A stretch of DNA of 54,995 bases from Mycobacterium parascrofulaceum ATCC BAA-614 (GCF_000164135.1 NZ_GG770558.1:10836-65830); one strand, 5' to 3'; positions 1-7,669 are shown, counted from the stretch's first letter. Numbers and translations: made by a program. The notes: generated by a model from the sequence alone, not told the origin.

Positions 1-101
1 CGGCACACCGCAGCAGTGTCCTTGCCCTCGGCCAAAAGCCGATCAGCCGCCATCAGCTTGCGCACAATCTGCTCGGGGCTGTGCCGCTTCCTCGTCGCCA
101 T
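1..101 (-). CDS. IS3-family transposase OrfA, N-terminal fragment (runs off window)
   Basis: An ATG at 99-101 on the minus strand opens a frame of 33 codons that runs out of the window. It starts MATRKRHSPEQIVRKL and continues with an ADRLLAEG stretch. This is the usual OrfA N-terminus of IS3-family (IS407-like) elements: a basic start leading into the first helix of a Tnp_1-type helix-turn-helix that binds the IS ends. In the family, OrfA and the DDE-bearing OrfB are joined by programmed -1 frameshifting; OrfB would lie further left. Too little is present to name the element. Confidence 0.85.
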   Translation of the reverse strand, partial: MATRKRHSPEQIVRKLMAADRLLAEGKDTAAVC

Positions 102-162
102 GATCTTGTTGAGCCTTCCTGCCCACGTCGTGGGCCGCAAGACTCTCATAAGCCGCGGATCA
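1..162 (-). mobile_element. IS3-family insertion sequence, 5' terminal part only
   Basis: On the minus strand the sequence from 162 downward begins TGATCCGCGG, a TG start as expected for IS3-family ends. It leads after about 60 bases into a transposase OrfA start at 101. The boundary is placed at 162 because the DUF429 reading frame on the other side stays family-like up to its last Ile-Gly (codons ending at 163) and then meets the TGA that opens the IS. The rest of the element lies off the left edge of the window, so the other inverted repeat and the target duplication cannot be checked. Confidence 0.75.
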
Positions 163-378
163 ACCGATCGGGGTCAGGCCACCCACGATGGACAGGAGGG
201 TGGAGTCGTCAAGTTTCCTGCCGCACAAGGACCCAGAGGCGAGAGCGCTGACTTCTGCCGACTCGTAGCTCCAGGTGATGACGCAAACCGCGGTGTTGTC
301 CGGTTGTGATGCGAGATCGACACCGACTGTGATACACGGGCCTTCGGTCCGCACAAGAAGAGCGTCTTTCGTCGTCAC
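160..378 (-). pseudogene. DUF429 family protein, interrupted by the IS3 element
   Basis: The frame starts at GTG 378, overlapping the stop of the OGG-fold gene as GTGA, so the two were probably translationally coupled. After about 17 residues comes VGVDLASQPDNTAVCVI, the N-terminal signature of DUF429 proteins, which have an RNase H-like fold with the Asp of GVDLA in the active centre. Family members are usually around 250 residues. Here the frame ends after 72 residues, exactly where the IS begins, just after an Ile-Gly that in homologs leads into an IDAPFGWP-like motif. The gene is therefore disrupted. Its function is unknown; a nuclease role is only inferred from the fold. Confidence 0.75.
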
Positions 379-1061
379 AGACGGTCAAGGTCCCCGTTGG
401 CTCGAAACAACGTGTATTCGATGTCTTCGGCGCTGACGCCGCTGCCCATTCGATCCGCGCAGTCATGGACATCGGCAACGTAGGCGGCGTAGCGCGACGG
501 CCAGTCCTTCCTCCCCGAAGCTTCTAGGCTGTCCCAGCCAAGCGCGCCGAGACTGTTCCACACCCTCTTGTCCTGAATGAGGCAGCAGGTCTGCGGCCTG
601 CGAGAGCTGGCTGCCCACAGCCATTTTGTGAAGAAGGCTGCCTGTAGGCCTGGCAGGGTCCACGCGGCGTAGGCCTCGGCAACCGCGCCTCGCTGAGCCC
701 GCTCGGCTGTCTGGTGAAGCACTTGATCACGGTCTGGGTGGGTGAGGGCTCGAACGATAGGATCGCGCATCCTGCCATTCGCAGTGCCTCGCCCCCACAC
801 GAGAACTGCGATGAGCAGTGCGAGTCGTCCATCGGCTGACGCGGCATCTTTTGCCAGGGTTCGGATTTCGGATCGGGTAACCGTATTTTGGCCAATCGTT
901 GAGAAGACGTGGTCAGTCACGCCGTTACTCAAACCGGCGAGAGCCAGCCAGGTGCGCCAAGTTGAAGGCACATAACGCACGCACTGTGCGTCCGCAGAGC
1001 CAGCGATTTTTTCAGCATGTGGCAGTAGTGGTTCGTACAGGCGTGCGGCCATGCCCGACAT
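375..1061 (-). CDS. OGG-fold (8-oxoguanine DNA glycosylase-like) protein
   Basis: This 228-residue protein resembles the accessory-genome family annotated as 8-oxoguanine DNA glycosylase OGG-fold proteins. The clearest block is FFTKWLWAAS (residues 143-152) followed by CLIQDKRVW (160-168), equivalent to the usual FTKFLYF...LILDRRV segment. K146 and D164 sit where a helix-hairpin-helix glycosylase keeps its catalytic Lys and Asp. The C-terminus carries an EDIEYTLF motif (VE..LF in relatives). I chose ATG 1061 because AGGGGGG lies 3-4 bases upstream; a TTG at 1115 would add 18 poorly conserved residues. The stop overlaps the DUF429 start. A role in excising or sensing modified bases is inferred, not shown. 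Confidence 0.65.
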   Translation of the reverse strand: MSGMAARLYEPLLPHAEKIAGSADAQCVRYVPSTWRTWLALAGLSNGVTDHVFSTIGQNTVTRSEIRTLAKDAASADGRLALLIAVLVWGRGTANGRMRDPIVRALTHPDRDQVLHQTAERAQRGAVAEAYAAWTLPGLQAAFFTKWLWAASSRRPQTCCLIQDKRVWNSLGALGWDSLEASGRKDWPSRYAAYVADVHDCADRMGSGVSAEDIEYTLFRANGDLDRL

Positions 1062-1285
1062 CGTCCCCCCTGTTGAGCGCGAACCTCGCGCCGTTCCATC
1101 GGGATTATGACTCAAGGGACTGGCACGGATGAACTAATCGACTGGGCCGCTTCTCCGAAATCGTGGGGGTAAAAGTTGTCGACGGTGCGCGCCCGCCCGG
1201 TCACGTCGATTCCCGAATATCTCCGCCGTCGCATTGGGGGATAGCTGACACCCGCCATGTCGGTGCCCGGGGGCATACTTCGCTC

Positions 1286-3069
1286 ATGACCGAGCAGCAG
1301 TCCCAAGAGGGCAGCTACAACATTGACCTGCGGTTTCACAAGATACTCGAGACCGTCGAGCAGGAGTTGCAGACCGCCCTGGCGAAGGCCCGCGTGGAAT
1401 CCGATCACGGCACCACGATCGGAGACGGAGCCGAGGAGGCAGTACGCAAGACGCTGCGCAGCTATTTGCCCTCGGGCTATAGCGTCGGCAAGGGCATTGT
1501 CTACGACGCCTTCGGCGACGGCTCACGTCAGACCGATGTTGTGATCACGACCCCCGATCATCCGCTGTCGTTTCCCGAGGGCAAGTCGGGGACCTACGTC
1601 GTGGACGGTGTCGCTGCCGCCGGGGAGGTCAAGTCCTGTCTCGACGGGACTGCACTCACCGACAGCATCGCGAAGGGCGCAGCCTTCAAGAGGTTGCGGA
1701 TGACGATCAACGAGTCGGATCGCGTCATGACGAGCAAAGAACAGGCGTACATGCAGCAGATCGGCTTGGTGCCGCCGTACTTCGTCGTCGCGTTCGACAA
1801 CAAGGTCACCATCAACACGATTGGTGATCGGCTACGCGAGGCGGATCTGATCCCGCCGCCGGTAGGCAAGCCGACGGGGGAGCAAGATGCAGCGAACACT
1901 CCGCAGCCTCCGCTCGATGCCATCTGCGTGCTTGGAAAGGGCGTCTGGCTCTATCTCCGGCCCGACAACCCAATGGGCTTCCGGATCGGCATCACGAAGG
2001 AGGACGGTTCGAAGACCGTCCGAAACGACTACTCGGGTTGGACCTACCTCGAAACAGACGCACCGCTGGTGATCACGATGATCTGGCTGCACGCCGCGAT
2101 GCCGCGAGTGTTCCGAGGGCGGTCGGTGTTCTCGCCTTATCTTGTCCCGCCGATAAGGCACGCCAAGTACATGAACGACCGAAATAGGGAGCCGGACGTC
2201 GCCCAACAGGCTCCACAGGGTGCGGGCATCGACGTGCCCAAAGCCGATACCCCGCAAAGCGACTTGCGCGCCTTCTCGGTTGATCGCATTGCCTCGGATC
2301 GGCGGAAGGCAGACCTTGAGTCGTATCTGTCGGACAATGTTTGGAACCCGCATGACGGCTTCGTATGCAAGTCGGCGGTCAGCTGCCGTTCGTCTGCCGA
2401 AAAGGGTGGTGCCAGCTTCTACGAGGGCCAAGGGCACATGGTCGGCCCGTGCTACGACATGCGCGTAGACGGCACTCCACTCCGCGTTGTTGTCCTGCCG
2501 ATGGAAACGGGCGAACCGAAGCAGCACCGGACGGTCGAGCAGCGCACCGAGGACGTGCTCAATTCCGGCAAGCTCACCTTCAACCAACGCAATCAGCACA
2601 TGAAAGGGGTGACCTTCGCGCTCCGCCTGGCGTTCGGGCTCCCGGTGGACGCGGACACCGAGCACATTCAGTTCGTCGACGGATCGAGCGCGCACCTATT
2701 TGAGGCATACGCAATGACCAACCTCCTGCTGTGTTCAGCGGTCGATCACGGGACGCTAAGTCGCGGGCTACCGGCATCATGCGTACTTCGTGCTCACGGC
2801 ATCTGCGCGCAACTCTCCAAATTCTCCAACCAACTCTTGTGATTTCTCAGGGTGCGGGCCTCGACAACACGCTCTACTCCACCCTTGGAGTCACCCGGTC
2901 AGTCGCTGCAAATGTGGTCGCATGCGACCTGGACGGTAACCGATTTGTGTGGGTGTCACTTCGACACCCGTCGCGTGGGAACTGGTCGTCACTGAAATGC
3001 GCCTATTTGCACGAAGTGGTCGTACCAGCCATCACACAGGGAAGGGCGTTGGCGCTTGCCGGACAGTGA
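1286..3069 (+). pseudogene. DUF6602 nuclease-like domain fused to a uracil-DNA-glycosylase-like domain, frameshifted
   Basis: The first frame (1286-2842, 518 residues) opens with a DUF6602 domain. It has E50/E51, LPSGYSVGKGIV (61-72), QTDVVI with D84, and GEVKS with E114 and K116. This E...D...ExK pattern is that of PD-(D/E)XK nucleases. From about residue 330 it changes to a glycosylase-like region containing VGPCYDM and VVVLPMETG. The frame then runs into a non-homologous tail and stops at 2842. The overlapping frame 2731-3069 carries the expected continuation: HLRATLQILQPTLVISQG and then SLRHPSRGNW, whose HPS matches the C-terminal UDG-superfamily motif. A one-base loss near 2755-2780 joins them; intact length would be about 594 residues. 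The start is ATG 1286; upstream GTG 1163 adds unconserved residues. Confidence 0.6.
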
Positions 3070-3568
3070 GTTCGCGGTGCTGTAGTTCGTTCAGCCAGTC
3101 GAGCGCACCGCGATGCTCGGGCCGGAATCCAGCGGTGATCCAGACGATTGTTTTTGGATCGGTTCCCGCCGCGTAGGTGAGGATCTGTCCGAGGTGCGTC
3201 TGGTCGGACAGTTCCAGCTGGTTCTCGACGATAACGACACTCTCATCGGAGAGATCTCGGCCTAGGAGGTCCAACGAAAAACCTCCGACTGGGTGCTCTG
3301 CTACCTGAAGCTCAAGATCCATTTCAAGCAAGTTGCTGAGAACGTCGACGCTGTTGAGCAGCCACGGTGTGAAGCTATGGGCCTCGTGCGGCCACACCGT
3401 GCGGGTGCGATTGCGATCAAACGGCCTAGGTTCGGCGCTGTTTCCACGAATCCCCTTGAACGTGTTCAGGATGGAGAATCTCGCAAAACGAAACCGCAGG
3501 TAACCAACGGGACTGGACCCGACGGAGGCGAAACGAATTGGCAGTTCAGACGCATGTTGCCTGGTCAC
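3032..3568 (-). pseudogene. PD-(D/E)XK nuclease N-terminal domain (DUF4268-associated type), 3' truncated
   Basis: The conserved part runs from VWPHEAHSFTPWL through FSLDLLGRDL and VVIVENQLELSDQTHLGQ to LTYAAGTDPKTIVWI and EHRGALDWLNE. This is the nuclease-like N-terminal domain of proteins that normally continue into a DUF4268-type C-terminal region, for 300 residues or more in total. Asp in SLDLL and the Glu-x-Gln of VENQ are in the catalytic positions. After LDWLNE the sequence becomes unrelated and stops, so the C-terminal half is missing. The break lies where the convergent UDG-like gene ends (3069), suggesting a recombination junction. The first 50 or so residues are unconserved, so the true start may lie further in. 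Function unknown. Confidence 0.6.
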
Positions 3569-3571
3569 ACA

Positions 3572-3598
3572 AGGGGTCGAGTCCCGCTTAGCTCCACC
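3572..3598 (+). repeat. tRNA 3'-end-like sequence, left copy (possible att remnant)
   Basis: The sequence reads TCGAGTCCCGC, like a T-loop and T-stem, then TTAGCTCCACC, like an acceptor strand ending in CC. No matching 5' half (a GGTGGAGC or GGGGCTA start) is present within 80 bases, so this is a 3' fragment and not a gene. The TAGCTCC-ACC end resembles tRNA-Ala. A second, related copy lies at 6588-6613 in the same orientation. Site-specific integrases commonly leave such 3' ends. Confidence 0.5.
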
Positions 3599-3604
3599 GA
3601 GGTG

Positions 3605-3650
3605 ATGAGTCGAGTTATGGGTTACACATGAGTCGCGTCATCGGTCACAG
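3605..3650. repeat. Two tandem 23-bp imperfect repeats, IS-terminus-like
   Basis: Unit one (3605-3627) and unit two (3628-3650) both start ATGAGTCG and agree at 18 of 23 positions. Read on the minus strand they give the TGTGACCGATG...ACTCATGTGTAACC pattern often seen as multiple terminal repeats of IS21- or IS481-like elements in actinobacteria. No transposase lies beside them, so this would be a scar. Confidence 0.4.
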
Positions 3651-3654
3651 ATTC

Positions 3655-3683
3655 CCCGGCCGTCGGCCGGGTTTTTTGTTTTG
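3655..3683 (+). terminator. Rho-independent terminator
   Basis: CCCGGCC (3655-3661) and GGCCGGG (3665-3671) form a perfect 7-bp stem with a 3-base loop, followed by TTTTTTGTTTTG. This is an unusually canonical intrinsic terminator for a mycobacterium. It sits just after the tRNA-like 3' end, which suggests it once terminated a tRNA or belonged to a mobile element. Confidence 0.8.
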
Positions 3684-3728
3684 ATTCGCCAGTAGGCCCG
3701 CGTCTTGCTGGATTCGCCGGCCACGCGG

Positions 3729-3748
3729 CGGGTGACTTACGGCTCTAA
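3729..3748 (+). promoter_or_regulatory. Possible DosR (DevR) box upstream of ctpF
   Basis: The 20 bases contain GGTGACTTACGGCTCTAA, close to the GGGACTT-N-CGGCCCTAA form of the DosR site but with several mismatches. It lies about 73 bp before the TTG start, a normal distance for DosR sites. M. tuberculosis ctpF (Rv1997) belongs to the DosR regulon, which makes the match more believable. It is a by-eye match only. Confidence 0.35.
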
Positions 3749-3820
3749 TGGACACCCGCCCGCAGGAGCAGTGTGGAAATCACGTGATCGGGTCGGGTGG
3801 CCACTTGTGAGGTGAGATTC

Positions 3821-6568
3821 TTGGCGGTATCGGTGTCGCCGACGACGGGTCATCATGGTTTGCCGGCGCATGAAGTGGTGCTGCTGTTGGAGACGGATCC
3901 ACACCGCGGCCTATCCAACGCTGAGGCGGCCGAGCGACTCGAGCGCTTCGGGCCCAACGCCTTGCCGGCAGCCGCGGGCCCCGGCTTGCTGATTCGGATA
4001 CTGCGTCAGTTTCATCACCCGCTGATCTATGTTCTGCTCGTCGCGGGCGTAATTACCGCGGGTCTGCATGAATTCGTTGACTCCGCGGTGATTTTCGGCG
4101 TCGTCGTGATCAACGGGATCGTGGGTTTCATCCAGGAGTCCAAGGCGGAGGCCGCACTGGACAGCCTGCGCTCCATGGTGCGGACCCAGGCCAAAGTGGT
4201 GCGCGACGGCCACGAGCATACGGTGCCGTCGGAAGAGCTGGTCCCCGGTGATCTGGTGCTGCTCGAGGCCGGTGACAAGGTCCCTGCCGACGTGCGGGTG
4301 GTGCGCGAGAGCGAGCTGAGGGTGAACGAATCGGCGCTCACCGGGGAATCGGCACCGGTGCGCAAGGACGAGGTGCTGCTGCCGCCGGCAACGCCGGTGG
4401 CGGATCGCCGAAATATGGCGTATTCGGGCACCCTGGTGACGGCGGGTAACGGTGCCGGTGTCGTCGTGGCGACAGGCGCCGGAACCGAGCTCGGTGAAAT
4501 CCATCGCCTCGTGGGTGCCGCGGAGGTTCTCACCACACCGCTGACTTCGAAGCTCGCGTCATTCAGCAGAGTTCTGACCATCGCCATCCTGGGCTTGTCC
4601 GCGGTCACCTTCGCCGTCGGTTTGTTGCGCCGGCAGGATGCCGTCGAGACATTCACCGCGGCCGTCGCGCTTGCGGTCGGCGCGATCCCCGAGGGCCTGC
4701 CGGCCGCGGTCACGATCGTTTTGGCCATCGGCGTGGCTCGAATGGCTAAGCGCCGCGCGGTCGTCCGGCGTCTTCCTGCCGTGGAGACGCTGGGAAGTAC
4801 CACCGTGATTTGCGCGGACAAGACCGGAACGCTGACGGAGAACCAGATGACGGTGCAGGCGATCTGGACCCCGGCCGGCGTCGCTGAGGTGAGCGGAACC
4901 GGATATGTCCCCGAAGGCGTATTGCGGGGCCGCGATGGTGTCCCGGTGACGGTTGATGCCAACGCGGCGCTGCGATGGTCACTGCTGGCCGGCGCAGTCT
5001 GCAATGACGCCGCGCTGACCCATGATGGCCGACGCTGGGATGTCGTTGGTGACCCCACCGAGGGTGCGATGCTCGTGGTCGCCGCCAAGGCGGGCCTCGA
5101 TCGGGATCGGCTCGTTGCGGAACTGCCCCGGCTGGCGGCAATTCCCTTCAGTTCCGAACGTCAATTCATGGCCACACTGCATGGCGACGGTGGCGGCGAG
5201 GAGGTTGTGCTGGCCAAGGGTTCGGTGGAGCGGATGCTCGAGTTGTGCGGCAGTGAAATGGGCGCCGACGGCGCGCCACAACCTCTGGATCGTGCGGAGG
5301 TCACACGAGCCGCCGAGATGCTGTCCGCACGGGGACTTCGGGTGCTGGCCACCGGTGTGCGGCCCGCGACCGATGGCCAGGACTTCCATGAGGATGCGCT
5401 CGCGGGTTCGCTGATGTTGACCGGCTTGCAGGCGATGCTCGATCCGCCCCGAACGGCGGCGAAATCTGCGGTGGCTGTCTGCCACACCGCGGGCATCGCG
5501 GTCAAGATGATCACCGGCGACCACGCGGGGACCGCTGCCTCCATCGCCACCAAAGTGGGATTGCTCGTAGAGGGTGAACCCACGCCGGGCACGGTTCTCA
5601 CGGGTGCTGACCTCGCCGCGCTGAAGTCCGAGGACTATCCCGACGCGGTGGACGGCGCGAGCGTGTTCGCCCGGGTGTCGCCCGAGCAGAAGCTGCGGCT
5701 CGTGGAGGCGCTGCAGGCCCGGGGGCACGTAGTGGCAATGACAGGTGACGGAGTCAACGACGCGCCGGCGTTGCGGCAGGCCAGCATTGGCGTCGCGATG
5801 GGGAAGGGTGGCACGGAGGTCGCCAAGGATGCGGCTGACATGGTGCTGACCGACGATGACTTCGCCACCATCGAAGCCGCGGTCGAAGAGGGCCGCGGGG
5901 TGTTCGACAACCTCACCAAGTTCATTACCTGGACCTTGCCCACGAATATCGGTGAGGGGCTTGTCATTCTGGTGGCCATCGCGTTTGGCGCCGCGCTGCC
6001 GATTCTGCCCACCCAAATTTTGTGGGTGAACATGACCACCGCCGTCGCACTCGGCCTGATGCTCGCATTCGAGCCGAAGGAACCCGGCATCATGACTCGT
6101 TCGCCGCGCGACCCCGGCCAGCCGCTGCTCACCCGGGCGCTCGTCACGCGAATTCTCCTGGTGTCGACGCTGCTTGTCGCCAGCGCGTGGTGGTTGTTTG
6201 AGTGGGAAATCAGCAGGGGCGCCAGCCTCCCAGAGGCCAGAGCGACATCACTGAACCTCTTCGTCGCCGTCGAGGCGTTCTACCTATTCAGCTGCCGGTC
6301 GTTGACTCACTCAGCCTGGCGCATCGGCGTGCTCTCAAACCGGTGGATCATTCTCGGCGTCACCGCCCAAGGCCTCGCACAACTAGCCATTACCTACTTG
6401 CCGGCGATGAATACGATGTTCGGCACGGCGCCAATCGGCTTCGGCGCGTGGCTACGCATCTTCGGCATCGCGGTCGTGGCAAGCGGCGTCGTCGCCCTCG
6501 ATAAGTGGCTGCGCCGCCGAACCGCGTCTGTGGTCCACGTGCCAACACCACCCGGACAGGCCCCGTGA
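3821..6568 (+). CDS. ctpF: Cation-transporting P-type ATPase, CtpF-like
   Basis: This P2-type ATPase should pump cations (CtpF of M. tuberculosis is linked to calcium) across the plasma membrane using ATP. It has the N-terminal cation-ATPase domain starting HHGLPAHEVV, a TGES actuator motif (ALTGESAPV), the PEGLP transmembrane-4 motif, the phosphorylation loop CADKTGTLTEN with D333, MITGDHAGT, and the hinge TGDGVNDAPAL, then about six C-terminal membrane helices. TTG 3821 is preferred because AGGTGAG lies five bases upstream and it aligns with the M. tuberculosis N-terminus; it gives 915 residues against about 905. The gene stands alone between two tRNA-like repeats, so transfer as a cassette is possible. 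Confidence 0.9.
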   Translation: MAVSVSPTTGHHGLPAHEVVLLLETDPHRGLSNAEAAERLERFGPNALPAAAGPGLLIRILRQFHHPLIYVLLVAGVITAGLHEFVDSAVIFGVVVINGIVGFIQESKAEAALDSLRSMVRTQAKVVRDGHEHTVPSEELVPGDLVLLEAGDKVPADVRVVRESELRVNESALTGESAPVRKDEVLLPPATPVADRRNMAYSGTLVTAGNGAGVVVATGAGTELGEIHRLVGAAEVLTTPLTSKLASFSRVLTIAILGLSAVTFAVGLLRRQDAVETFTAAVALAVGAIPEGLPAAVTIVLAIGVARMAKRRAVVRRLPAVETLGSTTVICADKTGTLTENQMTVQAIWTPAGVAEVSGTGYVPEGVLRGRDGVPVTVDANAALRWSLLAGAVCNDAALTHDGRRWDVVGDPTEGAMLVVAAKAGLDRDRLVAELPRLAAIPFSSERQFMATLHGDGGGEEVVLAKGSVERMLELCGSEMGADGAPQPLDRAEVTRAAEMLSARGLRVLATGVRPATDGQDFHEDALAGSLMLTGLQAMLDPPRTAAKSAVAVCHTAGIAVKMITGDHAGTAASIATKVGLLVEGEPTPGTVLTGADLAALKSEDYPDAVDGASVFARVSPEQKLRLVEALQARGHVVAMTGDGVNDAPALRQASIGVAMGKGGTEVAKDAADMVLTDDDFATIEAAVEEGRGVFDNLTKFITWTLPTNIGEGLVILVAIAFGAALPILPTQILWVNMTTAVALGLMLAFEPKEPGIMTRSPRDPGQPLLTRALVTRILLVSTLLVASAWWLFEWEISRGASLPEARATSLNLFVAVEAFYLFSCRSLTHSAWRIGVLSNRWIILGVTAQGLAQLAITYLPAMNTMFGTAPIGFGAWLRIFGIAVVASGVVALDKWLRRRTASVVHVPTPPGQAP

Positions 6569-6587
6569 TACTGGCAGTGTGGGGGTC

Positions 6588-6613
6588 AGGGGTTCGAGTC
6601 CCTTAGCGCCACC
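6588..6613 (+). repeat. tRNA 3'-end-like sequence, right copy (possible att remnant)
   Basis: AGGGGTTCGAGTCCC then TTAGCGCCACC reads as a complete T-loop (TTCGAGT) and an acceptor-like strand. No 5' half of a tRNA precedes it; the bases upstream code for the end of ctpF. It matches the copy at 3572-3598 apart from about four differences or gaps, so the pair brackets ctpF as a direct repeat. Confidence 0.5.
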
Positions 6614-6635
6614 TGATCTTCGACGACACCCCGGC

Positions 6636-7457
6636 TCACGGATGCAGGTTCCACTGGCCGCAATCGCCGGCAAGGACGTCGCTGACGTCGACTTCGAGCC
6701 CCCCGACCACCGGGCCCGGATTCGACGCCGTGCTCACCACGCGTTGGTAGAGAACCGCGGCCGGGTCGACCTGGCCGTGGGACCAGGACTTGGTCTGCCA
6801 GGCCCACCGGTGGCCGGCGGTACGCGAATTGCCGATGACGCCGTCGGCGGCGGCCCATCGGCACACGTCGATACCGCCGTAGACGCCGGTGCGCTGCACC
6901 CCCAGTACCGAATTGATTCCGCGAAACCACTTGAGCGCCAAGTTGTTCCAGGTGTCGCGGTTGATGTCCTCGTCGACGCTGAAGAAGATCGGGGCGCTCT
7001 GACCGCCGCCCGCGGCGGTATGCAGCGCCCAGGCGGTTCGCGCGTCGGCAACGCCGCCCTCGAACCCGCGCCTGAAGTCCGACGGTGCCGTTCCGCCCGG
7101 CTTGCCGTATTGGTAATTGCTGACGATCACGAGCCCGGCGGCGGTCAGCTGCTCGGCGTAGGGCCGCGTGATGGGCTTGGCGCCCATGGACGACCCGGGA
7201 CGTGATTGCGAGACGTAGTTGATGACCCCGGAGTAACCGGCGGCGCGAATGTGCTCCGCCGGAATCTGGCGCATGGCGAAATCGATCAGCTTGGGGGTGG
7301 CGCCAGCCGCGGTAGGGATGGCAGCCGCCGTCGGGACGGCGACGCTGGTCGATGCCGCATACAACCCTGGCAGTGCGGGCATGGCAATCGCGTAGCGCAA
7401 CAAGTCCCGCCGGGGAATGGGGCGCGGCCGACGCACATTCGCCGGCAATTTCTGCAT
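6636..7457 (-). CDS. Tat-exported DUF1906 (Rv2525c-like) glycoside-hydrolase-like protein
   Basis: The 273-residue protein has a twin-arginine signal, RRDLLRY at about residues 16-22, then a hydrophobic Ala-rich stretch. The mature part starts at about residue 55 with LIDFAMRQIPAEHIRAAGYSGVINYVS, the first strand of the DUF1906 TIM-barrel-like domain. It continues with VIVSNYQYGK, PIFFSVDEDI and TGVYGGIDVC. Rv2525c of M. tuberculosis is the model: Tat-exported, cell-envelope related, glycoside-hydrolase-like but without proven substrate. It is convergent with ctpF, with a tRNA-like repeat between the stops. A leaderless-type promoter lies directly upstream. Confidence 0.85.
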   Translation of the reverse strand: MQKLPANVRRPRPIPRRDLLRYAIAMPALPGLYAASTSVAVPTAAAIPTAAGATPKLIDFAMRQIPAEHIRAAGYSGVINYVSQSRPGSSMGAKPITRPYAEQLTAAGLVIVSNYQYGKPGGTAPSDFRRGFEGGVADARTAWALHTAAGGGQSAPIFFSVDEDINRDTWNNLALKWFRGINSVLGVQRTGVYGGIDVCRWAAADGVIGNSRTAGHRWAWQTKSWSHGQVDPAAVLYQRVVSTASNPGPVVGGLEVDVSDVLAGDCGQWNLHP

Positions 7458-7463
7458 CGCGTG

Positions 7464-7488
7464 ATGTTAAATTTGTGACTTTTGTCAA
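7464..7488 (-). promoter_or_regulatory. Leaderless-type promoter of the DUF1906 gene
   Basis: On the minus strand TAACAT (7469-7464) ends six bases before the ATG, so transcription should start at the A of ATG. No Shine-Dalgarno is present, in agreement with a leaderless mRNA. TTGACA lies upstream at 7488-7483, but its 13-base spacing is short for a -35. Confidence 0.5.
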
Positions 7489-7582
7489 CAGAAGTGGCGC
7501 GTAGCAGTCGATATCAAATCGGTTTCCGCGGTTGACCGTGTCGAGTCCATGACTGAAGCGCTGGCGGAAGTCTCAGAAACCT

Positions 7583-7597
7583 CGTACCGCCGGTACG
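7583..7597. promoter_or_regulatory. Palindrome CGTACC-GCC-GGTACG, possible operator
   Basis: Perfect 6-bp arms with a 3-base spacer lie about 75 bp before the diiron-protein operon and about 125 bp before the divergent DUF1906 gene. It may bind a dimeric regulator; none is encoded next to it. Confidence 0.25.
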
Positions 7598-7669
7598 CAT
7601 AACCGGCGACCAGTGTGGGTACGCGGCCGAGTGAACGGTTGTTCGCAGCGAGTCGCGAGGGAGCTTTCG

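Noticed and set aside
27..309. Plus-strand frame across the IS3 end and DUF429 fragment
   Set aside because: It spans the IS/DUF429 junction on the strand opposite both recognised proteins, so it cannot be an original gene.
2755..2800. Programmed -1 frameshifting in the DUF6602-UDG gene
   Set aside because: No slippery heptamer (X XXY YYZ) is present near the needed shift and homologous fusions are expected in one frame; mutation or error is simpler.
3797..3820. GTG 3797 as start of ctpF
   Set aside because: It adds eight residues not matched by CtpF, while TTG 3821 has AGGTGAG at proper distance and aligns with the known N-terminus.
6540..6613. A complete tRNA gene ending at 6613
   Set aside because: Only a T-arm and acceptor-like 3' strand are visible; the preceding 70 bases code for the end of ctpF and hold no D-arm, anticodon arm or matching 5' acceptor.
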